A program made the translations under genes and the position numbers. Source: QHWT01 sp963755695 (GTDB lineage: Bacteria > Acidobacteriota > Vicinamibacteria > Vicinamibacterales > 2-12-FULL-66-21). From it: 64,000 nt of DNA. Location: the NCBI GenBank assembly GCA_963755695.1, contig CAVWLB010000010.1:1364001-1428000 (forward strand), written 5' to 3'. Under the pieces are notes generated by a model, which was not told the DNA's origin, did not search any database, and was given only the letters and a program-made list of their open reading frames with translations. Shown piece after piece: positions 17,009 through 27,000 of this stretch (the stretch's first letter is position 1; the number at the start of each line of letters is the position of its first letter).

Positions 17009-18094
17009 GTGGATATTCGAGACGCAACCATCACCGCGATATACCTGTTCGACGTCGCCGAGCACATCGACCTCGTGCGTCTCCAAGCGGCTCTGAACCC
17101 GTCCGAAGCGCGTGCCGCCTCGACCGCAATTGCCCCGGCCTACCTGAAGTACCAGACGCCGCCGCTCGTGATCGACGGCGAGAGCGCCCGCCTCGCCTTA
17201 CTCGACGGATTCCGGACCCGCCTGAAGTTCTTCGAGTACGGCGTGGTGTCACTGGCGCTGTCGCGCGCGTTCGCGGGGGAATGGGAAGACCTCGTCGCCA
17301 TCAGTCAGCAGTACATCGAAAACGCGGCGCTGGAAGCGCAGTCAGAAGAGACGGTTCGCGGGATCGTGGAGCGATGCCGATCCGCGATGACCCGCGTCCA
17401 TCAAGCGTACCTGTCGGAGGACTATCTGGTCGTCGGTGTCCACCAGCTCGGCGATCCGCTCTCCGCCGATGACCTTCTTGCGGTCCACGGGCAGCAGGTC
17501 GCGCAATTGTTGCGCGGCGAGGCGCAGCCTCTCAGCCGGCAGGAGCAGGAGGAAGTCCTGCGCAATCGCCTGTCGTATCTGGTGGGCGACGTGGTCGTGC
17601 CGACCTGGAACGCGGCGTTTGTCTACGACAGCGCCGTCGGCGCCGCCCCTACGCTCGAGCTGTTCGAGTTCGCCAACTCGCAGCTGCTCGAGTTCCGGTA
17701 CTACGACGCGCTGTTGGACGCCGAGCTGACGCGCATCTATCCGGCGCTGCAGCGAACGAGCTGGTTGAACAACATCCTTGGCCGAGGCACGGTGCAGGCG
17801 GCCAATCAGCTGCACTCGCTGTTCATCGACGTCAACGAGCTCACCGATCGCACCGAGAACGCGCTGAAGATCGTCGGCGACATTTATGCGGCGCGGGTGC
17901 TGGCGCTGGTGGCGGCACGACTCGGCCTGGGCCGGTGGAAAGCGAGCGTCGAAGACAAACTGGAAACCCTCGACGACATCTACCGCTTCGCGGTAGAGCA
18001 GGTGTCGATTTCGCGCGGTCAGTTTCTCGAGCTCACGGTCGTGCTGATCCTGGTTCTGGAATTGATCCTCTTCGTGCTCGGCATCATGAAATAG
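17009..18094 (+). CDS. RMD1/YagE family (DUF155) membrane-anchored protein
   Basis: This 361-residue protein has an N-terminal DUF155 domain and the family's C-terminal helical region (LLDAELTRIYPALQ.. NELTDRTENALKIVGDIYAAR..) ending in a hydrophobic segment (about 338-358, FLELTVVLILVLELILFVLG) followed by a short tail. The family includes yeast Rmd1 and bacterial YagE; its molecular function is unsettled. The protein is probably a tail-anchored inner-membrane protein facing the cytoplasm. The start is GTG 17009, which gives MDIRDATITAIYLFDVAE. It is convergent with the permease genes with 9 bp between stops. Confidence 0.82.
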   Translation: MDIRDATITAIYLFDVAEHIDLVRLQAALNPSEARAASTAIAPAYLKYQTPPLVIDGESARLALLDGFRTRLKFFEYGVVSLALSRAFAGEWEDLVAISQQYIENAALEAQSEETVRGIVERCRSAMTRVHQAYLSEDYLVVGVHQLGDPLSADDLLAVHGQQVAQLLRGEAQPLSRQEQEEVLRNRLSYLVGDVVVPTWNAAFVYDSAVGAAPTLELFEFANSQLLEFRYYDALLDAELTRIYPALQRTSWLNNILGRGTVQAANQLHSLFIDVNELTDRTENALKIVGDIYAARVLALVAARLGLGRWKASVEDKLETLDDIYRFAVEQVSISRGQFLELTVVLILVLELILFVLGIMK

Positions 18095-18103
18095 CTGGCG
18101 GCG

Positions 18104-20485
18104 CTACGACGGCTCTCGAAACGCCAGCAGAGGGCTCACGCGCAAGACGCGGCGTGCCGGCGGGATGAACGCGGCACCCACGACGACCCAGAGTCCGGCC
18201 ACAACCCTCGCAACCAGATTGGCGTCGATGGCGGGCAATCCGTACACCTGCGATTGTGCGACTCTGACCAGTAGTCCAGCGCCGATGAGGCCGGCGGTGA
18301 TGCCGCCAAGCGCGGGCGTCAGCGTCACTCCGGCGAAGCCTCGAATGATCCGCCAGGGGCTTGCGCCCAGCGCAATCCTCAAACCTATCTCGCGGGTGCG
18401 GCGACCAATCAGATCCGCCATGACACCGTAGACGCCTATGGCGGCCAGGACCAGCGCGATCGCGCCGCATGCCGCGACCAGTGTCGCCATCAGCCGATCG
18501 GCGGCGAGCCCGCGCGACAGGTGGGCGTCGAACGTAGACACTTCCAGCTTTCTAACCTTCCCGGCCGATTTGAGCGCGTTGAATACGTCCTGTTCGATGT
18601 CGACAGCGCCGCTCACCGCCCTGACCACGGCAAAGAATCCGCGGGCCGTCGACTTCGACATCGGGTAGTAGACCATCGGCTGCGGCGGCCCTTCGAAGGC
18701 GCGATAGGATTGTGTGCGGACCACCCCGATGATCTCGACGGTGTGGCCCTCGGCATCCGTGAGGGTGTGACCGACGGCTGCACCGGAGAAGTATCGCTGC
18801 ACGAGCGCATCGTTGACGATTGCCAGTTCAGCACCGCTCAACTCGTCTTCAGGCGTAAAGAGCCGCCCGTCGATCAGTGGAATCGACATCACCGAAAAAT
18901 AGTCGCGGGTGGCGAAGTTGGTCTCGAAATCGACCCATTCCGTGGTCGAGCCGCGGTCGATCCGGAACTCGCGGCGAGCCGGCCGGGTGAGCGGCGGAGA
19001 GGACGTCCATCCTGCCCTCGCGCTCGAAGACACCCGCTTGAGACTCGCGGTCGCGGCATCCCGGTAGGCGGGGTCGTAGCTGTAGCTCTCGATGGACGCA
19101 ATCACCAACGGGTCCAGCGCCTGCGGCCGGCTGGTACTCAGGGCGGTGTTCACCACCTTCGTCAGCAGCGCTGATTCGACCAGGAAGATCGTCGAGAGTG
19201 CCAGTTGCGCACCGACGAGCAGCATTCTCAGCTTCGCGCTGCCCTGACGATCGCCAAGCCCGCCGGGATCGCCGCGCAGCACATTCGGTGACAGGGAACG
19301 CGTCGAATGAACCGCCGGTGCGATCCCGCAGAGCACGCCCGCAGCCACACCGACGGTCATCGTCAACCACATCACGGATGGTTCGACGCGGGTGTCGAGA
19401 AGCCGTGCGTGCTCCGGAGCAAAGAGCGCAGGAATCGAGGCGGCGGTCCACATGGCCGTCAACAGGCCGGCGGCGGCGCCGGCGAGCGCGAGGAGCACGC
19501 TTTCGATAATCAGTTGCCGCATCAGTCGTGCGCGGCCCGCCCCGAGGGCCATCTTGATCGTCAACTCGGTGCGCCGGGCGATCCCGCGTGACAGCAGCAG
19601 CGAGCCTGCGTTTACACAGGCACTGAGGAGCAACAGGCAGGTCGCACCGAGCAGCACCGCCGCGAACAGTTGCGCCTGGGATCGCCGATCTGGTCCCAGC
19701 CGGGAGTAGGCGAGCGCGGTGAAACGCCGGGGTTCGTCGGCCGATCGAATCGTGCCCTGGTTGGTCTCGGGATGGGCCACAGCAACGGTACGAGACGCTT
19801 CATCGAGGCTGTGCTGCAGGTCCTCCAGGCTTGCCCGTGATGCAAGCCGTCCAACGATCTTGAGGCGCCTGACGCCGCGGCCGCTGCGACGGATACCGGC
19901 GTCGAGCCGAGTCCACGCACCGAACACACGATCCAGGTGAAGGCCACGGAATCCTCGCGGCGCGATGCCAACCACCGTGTATCCGCGGCCTCCAATGGTG
20001 AGTGATCGGCCTAGCACGTCCGCCGGAGCGCCGAGCCCCTGCCAGACGTCGTACCCGATCACGACGTCTTGTGGCCGTGCAGCGCGCGGCCATTGACCGA
20101 GATGCGGGTGGGCGCGCAGGACGTCCCAGAAGCTCTCCGACACGGCGGCGACGCGAGCGTTGACAGTCGCGTCTCCGAAGTGCACCACCTCTTCCGCACG
20201 TTCATCAATCGCAGCGGCGGCGTCGAGCGGCGCACCAGCCGTGAACGAGACGAAATCCGGATAGGAAGAAGCGCCGTAGGTCGCGCCATTGGTCTGGCTG
20301 GTGTAGATGTCGACCAGCCTGGCAGATTCGGTGACGCCAGCGGGTGCGCGGAACAGCAGTGCGTCCACGGCACTGTAGACGGCGGCATTCGCGCCGGTGC
20401 CCACCGCCAGACTGACCACGATTACTCCTGCCAGCCACGGCGTTCGCGACAGATTGCGCAACGCCTGCCGAAGGTCGTGCAACAT
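18104..20485 (-). CDS. ABC-transporter permease, MacB/FtsX type (ADOP copy 2)
   Basis: The 793-residue protein starts MLHDLRQALRNLSRTPW. A first membrane segment is followed by a MacB-like periplasmic core domain, FtsX membrane segments in mid-protein (about 260-420), a second periplasmic domain and a final FtsX segment set (ATLVAACGAIALVLAAIGVYGVMADL), that is, a duplicated FtsX layout. This matches the acidobacterial duplicated orphan permease (ADOP) family. No ATPase gene is adjacent, so partner and substrate are unknown; macrolide, lipoprotein or peptide export or mechanotransmission are possible from MacB relatives. It lies 11 bp downstream of a paralog on the same strand. The long open-frame extension upstream of 20485 is the paralog's 3' region in another frame. 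Confidence 0.82.
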   Translation of the reverse strand: MLHDLRQALRNLSRTPWLAGVIVVSLAVGTGANAAVYSAVDALLFRAPAGVTESARLVDIYTSQTNGATYGASSYPDFVSFTAGAPLDAAAAIDERAEEVVHFGDATVNARVAAVSESFWDVLRAHPHLGQWPRAARPQDVVIGYDVWQGLGAPADVLGRSLTIGGRGYTVVGIAPRGFRGLHLDRVFGAWTRLDAGIRRSGRGVRRLKIVGRLASRASLEDLQHSLDEASRTVAVAHPETNQGTIRSADEPRRFTALAYSRLGPDRRSQAQLFAAVLLGATCLLLLSACVNAGSLLLSRGIARRTELTIKMALGAGRARLMRQLIIESVLLALAGAAAGLLTAMWTAASIPALFAPEHARLLDTRVEPSVMWLTMTVGVAAGVLCGIAPAVHSTRSLSPNVLRGDPGGLGDRQGSAKLRMLLVGAQLALSTIFLVESALLTKVVNTALSTSRPQALDPLVIASIESYSYDPAYRDAATASLKRVSSSARAGWTSSPPLTRPARREFRIDRGSTTEWVDFETNFATRDYFSVMSIPLIDGRLFTPEDELSGAELAIVNDALVQRYFSGAAVGHTLTDAEGHTVEIIGVVRTQSYRAFEGPPQPMVYYPMSKSTARGFFAVVRAVSGAVDIEQDVFNALKSAGKVRKLEVSTFDAHLSRGLAADRLMATLVAACGAIALVLAAIGVYGVMADLIGRRTREIGLRIALGASPWRIIRGFAGVTLTPALGGITAGLIGAGLLVRVAQSQVYGLPAIDANLVARVVAGLWVVVGAAFIPPARRVLRVSPLLAFREPS

Positions 20486-20496
20486 GATCAGCGTGC

Positions 20497-22947
20497 TCAA
20501 TTCATTCGCAGCGCTGCAATGGGATCGACTCGCGTCGCGCGTCGGGCCGGCAGGTACGAGGCGACAATTGCGACCGCGAGCAGTAAGAGTACCGAACCGA
20601 CCATCGAGATTGGATCGAACGGCGCGACATCGAACACCAGGTCCCGAAGAAAGCCCGCGGCGACGAGGGAGCTTGCGAGGCCGAGCATCACCCCCGCAAC
20701 CGCCACTCGCAGACCTTCTCCAAGCACAAGACGGCGAACATTTGATGACGTCGCTCCAAGCGCAAGCCGGATCGCGAGCTCCTTGTACCGCAGGCGGACG
20801 GACGCGCTCATCACCGCATACAGCCCAATCGACGCCAGCGCCACCGCGACCAGGCCGAAGCATGAAATCAGCCACGCGTTGAACCGCGGCCGGGCGAGCG
20901 GTTTCCCGAGTAGCTCTGCAAATGGCGCGACTCGCATGACCCGGACGTCGGGATCGACCGCTCCGACGCTGGCGCGGGCGAGCGCCGCCACATCCGTCAG
21001 CGGCGCTGACGTCCGTATCACCAACATGCGCGCGGCAACGATGAACTGCTCGGCAGGTAGATAGAGCGTCGGCCGCGGCTCTGGTAGATCGCGGTATCGG
21101 GTTCGCTTGGCGACGCCGACCACGGTGCGCCACGAGTCCGTCGAGAGCAGTCCTCCAAACTTGATCCGCCTCCCGATCGGATCCTCGCCGGGCCAGGTGC
21201 GTGCGGCGACATCTTCGCTGACTATCGCAACATTCGGCGCCCCTTGCCGGTCAGCGTCGGTGAACCCGCGCCCGCGGAGGAGCGGCACTCCGAGCGCCGC
21301 GAAGTAGTTGGGATGAACCGACTCCAGATTCAGCGACGGATTGGTCATCGCGCGCTGCGCAGTCTGACCCTCAGCGGTAAACACCGGCAGGTCCCAGCCG
21401 CCCGTGCCGGAAAATGGCGCCGTGTTGACTGGGGTCGCCGCCGTGATCCCCGGTGCCCCCTCGAACTGTCGGACGAGATCCCGAAGCAACTGCCGGTGGC
21501 GGGTGCCGTCCGCGTATTTCGACTCCGGAAGGCCCAGTTCCACGAACACCAGACGATCTGCTGCCAGTCCCATCTCGAGCGCCTGCAGTCGCAGCAGAGT
21601 GCGCACCAACAATCCTGCCGCGGCGACAATGGTGACCGCGAGCGACACTTGCGCGAGGACAAGAGTCCGGCGGCTACGGCGCAGTCCGTAGGCGTTGCCG
21701 CGGCCGCCGCCGATCCTCAGCTCCGACACTACATCGGCGCCCGCCGATGACAGCGCCGGCGCAAGCCCTGCGAACGCGGCCGTGACAAATGCCGCGACGA
21801 AGGTAAACAGGATAACGACCGCATCGATCCGCACGGACTCCGCCCGCGGCAATCCGTCGGGCACCAGCATGATCACCGCCCGCAGAGTCCACCATGACAC
21901 CGTGAGTCCCAACCCACCAGCGACCAGAGCCAGGAGCAGGCTCTCGATGAGGACTTCGCGCACCAGCCGTCCTCGGGTGGCCCCGAGAGCCGCACGCACC
22001 GCCAGTTCCTGGCGCCGCGCCTCGCCGCGAAGGAGCAGCAGGTTCGCGGCATTTGCACTTGCGATCAGCCAGACCAGACCGACGGCGCCGAACAGAATGA
22101 GGAGCGCCCGGCGCACCTCGCCCACCACTACGTCCGTGTACGATCGAACGACCGGTGTCAGGCCGCGCGGCGAGTCCGCAGACGCGGCCGTTTCTATCCG
22201 CGAAGTCAGCGCTCGCAACTCGCTTGCAGCCTGCCCGGCTGTCGCGCCCGAACGGAGTCGCGCGATTACATCGACGTCACGCAGCACACCTTCTCGAAAG
22301 GCAGGGTTGACCAGAGTCGACGCCGAAGCGGTCAGCGTTGCCCAGGCTTCGACACCGCGCGGGTAATTCAGATCGCGCGGCATCACGCCGACGATCGTGA
22401 ACGGCATGCCCTCGATCTCCAGCCGGCGTCCGAGCACATCCGGCGCGCCACCGTATCGGCGCTGCCAGAGACCGTGGGTAATCACCAGCACATTCTCCGC
22501 ACCCTCCACATCGTCCGCGCGTGTCAGCGCTCGCCCTAGAACAGGCGTGACGCCGAGTACTCGAAAGAAGTCTCCACTGACTGACGCGGTGCTGATGTAG
22601 GTGGCGGACCCGTTCTCGATCGCCACGGACTCACCGGCGCCGTTGTAGCCAACACCGGCGATGCTCTCGAGCAGCCTGGTCTGCCGGCCTAGGACCTCGA
22701 GTTCGGACATTCGGTACGGAAAGTGCGCGAGCCCGCCGGAAGGCAGCTGCTTCCACGCGATCAGCAACGCGTCAGAGTTCGGGAATGGCGGTTTCCGCAG
22801 AAGCACGCCCTCGACGAGCGCGAACATGATCGTGGTGCCTGCGAGGCCGGCGGCAAGCGTGAGCACGACCGCGACGGCGACCCCTTTGGCCTGCCGCAGT
22901 GCCCGGCACGCGAGCCGCAGTTCGTACGAGAGCTGTTCGAGAGCCAT
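20497..22947 (-). CDS. ABC-transporter permease, MacB/FtsX type (ADOP copy 1)
   Basis: The 816-residue protein starts MALEQLSYELRLACRALRQAKG. It has the same duplicated plan as its downstream neighbour: membrane segment (about 20-42), MacB periplasmic core with GMPFTIVGVMPRD, FtsX segments (about 270-420), second core domain (VAIVSEDVAARTWPGEDPIGRRIKFGG), and C-terminal segments ending YLPARRATRVDPIAALRMN, the canonical MacB/FtsX tail. ATG 22947 is chosen because it begins the standard family N-terminus. It is the first gene of a two-gene operon. No ATPase is present nearby, as usual for this orphan family. Confidence 0.85.
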   Translation of the reverse strand: MALEQLSYELRLACRALRQAKGVAVAVVLTLAAGLAGTTIMFALVEGVLLRKPPFPNSDALLIAWKQLPSGGLAHFPYRMSELEVLGRQTRLLESIAGVGYNGAGESVAIENGSATYISTASVSGDFFRVLGVTPVLGRALTRADDVEGAENVLVITHGLWQRRYGGAPDVLGRRLEIEGMPFTIVGVMPRDLNYPRGVEAWATLTASASTLVNPAFREGVLRDVDVIARLRSGATAGQAASELRALTSRIETAASADSPRGLTPVVRSYTDVVVGEVRRALLILFGAVGLVWLIASANAANLLLLRGEARRQELAVRAALGATRGRLVREVLIESLLLALVAGGLGLTVSWWTLRAVIMLVPDGLPRAESVRIDAVVILFTFVAAFVTAAFAGLAPALSSAGADVVSELRIGGGRGNAYGLRRSRRTLVLAQVSLAVTIVAAAGLLVRTLLRLQALEMGLAADRLVFVELGLPESKYADGTRHRQLLRDLVRQFEGAPGITAATPVNTAPFSGTGGWDLPVFTAEGQTAQRAMTNPSLNLESVHPNYFAALGVPLLRGRGFTDADRQGAPNVAIVSEDVAARTWPGEDPIGRRIKFGGLLSTDSWRTVVGVAKRTRYRDLPEPRPTLYLPAEQFIVAARMLVIRTSAPLTDVAALARASVGAVDPDVRVMRVAPFAELLGKPLARPRFNAWLISCFGLVAVALASIGLYAVMSASVRLRYKELAIRLALGATSSNVRRLVLGEGLRVAVAGVMLGLASSLVAAGFLRDLVFDVAPFDPISMVGSVLLLLAVAIVASYLPARRATRVDPIAALRMN

Positions 22948-23088
22948 GACGCTGGCTGCATCATAAGCTGTCGATCTGCCGAAGCGGGTCACCCCCCCAC
23001 TAAATGGCCATTCCCATCCCGTCAGCGATCCCCTAGCCTCACAGGCACTCTTTCAGGGCCGTCACTTCGGTTGGTGGCGGGGCAGCAG

Positions 23089-23691
23089 GTGACGACTACG
23101 CAGCCCCAGTGGCGCTACGTCCCGTTCGTATCGACGATCTTGATGTGCAGCGGTCTGTTCATGCTGCTGCACGGAACGTCTCCGCAACCCGTGCGTCCGC
23201 TGACCTACGGCAACGCATGCGAAGGCGTTACGGCTCCCAGAACATCACCACATTCGACTGCAGCCACACCGAGCGGAGAGAGCCTGTCGCCTGACGACCA
23301 TGGCGATGCCGCGAAGGCGCTGGCCGCGGCACTCCCGCAGCTGACAGCCGAACCCGACCCGTTCGACGAGCTGACCGTCGCGGATGCATACCCATGGTCA
23401 CCGCTTCGATCGGATGTCTTCTGGCTCCGTGGTCCACCTTCCGACGACTCGGGCGCGACCCATCGGTTGGGAACCGGTCCCGTCGACACGTCCTTCGATG
23501 CCGACGACGACGACGATGACGGCGACGACGATACCGACACCGATGACGGAGACGGCCTGGCCACGCAGGTTACGGCCTCCGCCAGCGTGTCCTGCGAGCT
23601 TCACACGTCGTCGCTGCTCTCCCGGGCGGAAGTTCACCACCCGGGTTCGTTCACCTCCGACGTCGAATCCCTCCGGGCTCCCCCGCAGTAG
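23089..23691 (+). CDS. Hypothetical protein with one membrane segment and a long acidic run
   Basis: No family was recognised. From GTG 23089 (another GTG is at 23074) the product has 200 residues: a basic start, a hydrophobic segment (VPFVSTILMCSGLFMLLHG), a low-complexity middle and an Asp-rich run of about 20 residues (about 143-165, DADDDDDDGDDDTDTDDGD), then a Ser/His-rich tail. Acidic runs of this kind can bind calcium. It is divergent from the permease pair. The coding status is uncertain because composition alone could produce such an open frame; the antisense Ser-rich frame is its shadow. Confidence 0.4.
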   Translation: MTTTQPQWRYVPFVSTILMCSGLFMLLHGTSPQPVRPLTYGNACEGVTAPRTSPHSTAATPSGESLSPDDHGDAAKALAAALPQLTAEPDPFDELTVADAYPWSPLRSDVFWLRGPPSDDSGATHRLGTGPVDTSFDADDDDDDGDDDTDTDDGDGLATQVTASASVSCELHTSSLLSRAEVHHPGSFTSDVESLRAPPQ

Positions 23692-24034
23692 TCTCTCTCT
23701 CACAACCCAGTAATCGTCAGGCCTGAGCTCCGTCTGGCCGTCGCGCGCACGTGCGAACAGCGCCCGCGTGCTTCGGCGCGACAGGTCTGACCAGAGCGCG
23801 CATTGGCTCGTCCTCCGATGGGCCGCGTCGCTGGAGGTGTGCCTCGGTGCGAGCGCTCGTCGTTCGCGTCCAGGTCGCCTGCCCGACTGGCTTCGACGCC
23901 GCTGCGGCAACGGCGGGTCGGTACCGGTTCGTCCGCGTCAACCACGAAAGGAAGGCCGTTCGATGACCAACACGGGTCAGTGCAGCTCGACGTGTGTCCA
24001 CCGCAGCAGTGCAAACCATCGATGGGAGGAAGTC
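23692..24034. other. Intergenic region before the peroxidase gene
   Basis: There are 343 bases without a convincing gene. The only clear signal is the ribosome site GGGAGGAAG just before ATG 24035. The promoter of the peroxidase gene is presumably here, but no convincing -35/-10 pair was recognised. Short open frames on both strands have no recognisable features. Confidence 0.4.
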
Positions 24035-27000
24035 ATGAGAGTGCAGCAGCCGTTTACATGCCGGCGTCGCGCGCGTTCGAAGCCGCTGGCGATCCTGGCC
24101 TTGATCGGAATGATCCTGACGCCGCTCGGTCGTCCGATATTCGAGGTCACCGTTCACGCGCAAGTGCAGAAGGCCCCGGTCGGCAACGGGTTCTTTATCA
24201 ACGCCGACGACCTGCGCTTCATCTTCAGGCAGATCCAGGTCGCGCAGGCCCATGCGGCCGGCGGAGCGCTGCTCGGGCCCGGACCGAACCAAGTCAACTC
24301 GCAGGCCGCCCCCAACGGGATCCGCAGCTCCCGATGGGCCTGCGCACGGTCGATGGGTCGTTCAACAACCTGGTGCCGATCCCCGATCAGCACTTGTTCG
24401 GCGCAGCCGACCTGGCCTTCCCGCGCCTGACGACGCCGGTCTTCCGCGCTGCGGAGCCGCTGCCGTTCGATCCGGATGGTGCCGGGCGGACAGGCAGCGG
24501 GGCAGCCGACGTCATACAAGCAGAAGGCCGGATTCGTCTCCGACTCGCAGCCGCGCCTTATCAGCAACCTGATCGTCGATCAGACCGCGAACAACCCGGC
24601 GGCCGTCGCCGCGGCAGCAAACCCGTGCGGCTCGGGCGGCTTCGTCTGCTCTGGCACCGACCGCGCCCGATCCGGATTACCGGCTCGCTGTTCATCCCGA
24701 ACATCACGCCGGATTTCGGCCTCTCGGCGCCGTTCAACCTGATGTTCACCTTCTTCGGCCAGTTCTTCGATCACGGCCTCGACCTCGTGACCAAGGGGGG
24801 CGGCACCGTGATCATGCCGCTGCAGCCGGACGATCCGCTGTTCGTGCCGGGAAGCCAGACCAACTTCATGGTGATGACCCGCGGCCAGAACCAGCCGGGG
24901 CCAGACGGCATCCTCGGCAACGGCCGATGACATCCAAGAAGCGATCAACACGACGACGCCGTGGGTCGATCAGAACCAGACCTACACGTCGCATCCGTCA
25001 CACCAGGTGTTCCTGCGTCAATACGTGATGAACGCGGCCGGCCGGCCCGTGCCAGACGGCAAGATGCTCGACGGCGGCATTCTGCTCGCCGCGTCCGACG
25101 GGCATTCCCGGCGACAACATCTGCAACATCGGCAACTGGGCCGAGGTCAAGGCGCAGGCGCGCACGATGCTCGGCATCCAGCTGGTCGACCAGGATGTCT
25201 TCGACGTGCCCGCTGCTGCTGACCGATCCGTACGGCCACTTCAAGCCGGGTCCCCACGGGTTCCCGCAGCTCGTGCTGCCGAATAGCGCACTGCTCGAGG
25301 GCAATCCCGCCGCAAACGGCGGCGCCGGCGTCCTCGTCCCCGCCAACGCCTTCAGGACCGGCCACGCGTTCCTGAACGACATCGCGCACAACGCCGTGCC
25401 GAGCCCGGGTCTGGTCCCCGACGCCGACACGACGATCTGCGACTTCCGCACGTGCACGCAGCCGGCGGGAACCTACGACGACGAGCTGCTCGATCGTGCA
25501 CTTCGTCACCGGGGACGGCCGCGGCAACGAGAACATCGCGCTGACGATGATTCACCAGATCTTCCATGCCGAGCACAACCGGCTGGTGGCCTACATCGAT
25601 CAACAGATCAACTCGCTGTTGACGCCGGCCGAAATCGCGGCGTGGCACGCGGTGGACGGGCCTCCGGCTGGGACTACGGCGAACGCCTGTTCCAGGCGGC
25701 GCGGTTCGGCACCGAGATGCAGTACCAGCACCTCGTGTTCGAGGAGTTCGCCCGCAAGATGCAGCCGCTGATCAACCCGTTCCTCGGCGGCATCACGTCG
25801 ATCAACCGCGCGATCTCTGCCGAGTTCGCGCACACCGTCTATCGCCTCGGCCACTCGATGCTGCCCGAGCGGGTGAGCCGCCGTGAACGCGGACGGGTCG
25901 AACAACGACATCAGGCTGTTCAACGCGTTCCTCAACCCGGTCGGGTACAACGACGGCGGACCAGCCGGGCCGTTGACCGCGGACAAGGCGGCGGGCAGCG
26001 ATCATTCGCGGCCTGTCGCTGCAAGTCGGGAACGAGCTCGACGAGTTCGTGACCTCCTCGGTGCGCAACACCCTCGTTGGTCTGCCGCTCGATCTGCCGG
26101 CAATCAACATCGCGCGCGGCCGCAGCGAAGGGCATCCCGCCGCTCAACGAGATCCGTCGGCAATTGTTCGAACAGACGAAGGACGCGTCGCTGACGCCGT
26201 ACCCGAACTGGTTCGAGTTCGGCCTGCAGTTGAAGCATATCGAATCGCTGGTGAACTTCGTGGCGGCGTACGGCACCCACCCCTCGATCACGAGTGCGAC
26301 GACCGTCGCCGCCAAGCGCGCTGCGGCGAAAGCGCTCATAGACGCCAACGATCCGTTCATGTTCTCGCCCGCCGCGACCAGCGGCATGAACAACGTGGAT
26401 TTCTGGGTAGGCGGTCTCGCCGAGAAGCAGGCGGTGTTCGGTGGCCTCCTGGGATCGACGTTCAACTACATCTTCGAGCACCAGCTCGAAGACCTGCAGA
26501 ACGGCGACCGGTTCTACTACCTGCAGCGCACCGACGGCCTGAACTTCAGGTTCCAGCTCGAAGGCAACTCGTTTGCCGAGCTGTGCCGCCGGAACACCGA
26601 CCTCGGCGCCACGATGGGCAAGATCTTCGAGACGGCCGATTTCAACTTCGATGCCGCCGACCTCACGGGTACCGCGACCATCCCTCTTGCTGATGGAACC
26701 TCACTGATCACCACCGCGGACGGAACGAAGCTGTTCTTCGACCCGCTGCACAGAGGCAAGAACGTCATGTTCAACGGCGGACCCGGAGACGACCGCATGC
26801 AGGGAGACGTCGGTGACGACACCTTGTACGGCAACGGCGGCAACGATCGCCTCACCGGTGGTGAAGGCAACGACATGCTCGTCGGCGGCGACGGTGACGA
26901 CATCCTCTTCGGCGGCCCCGGCGACGACATCCTGAAGGGCGGTCCGGGGAACGATGCGCTGAGCACCGGACCCGGGTTCGGCGGCGATTCCGCGATCGGC

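Noticed and set aside
20486..21133. N-terminal extension of the second permease
   Set aside because: The open frame continues but reads the 3' end of the upstream permease in another frame; ATG 20485 gives the standard N-terminus.
23205..23564. Minus-strand Ser-rich open frame
   Set aside because: Its Ser run is the complement of the Asp run on the other strand; no start signal or feature supports it.
24300..26140. Programmed ribosomal frameshifting in the peroxidase gene
   Set aside because: Eleven sites with both insertions and deletions and no shared slippery heptamer are not compatible with programmed shifting.
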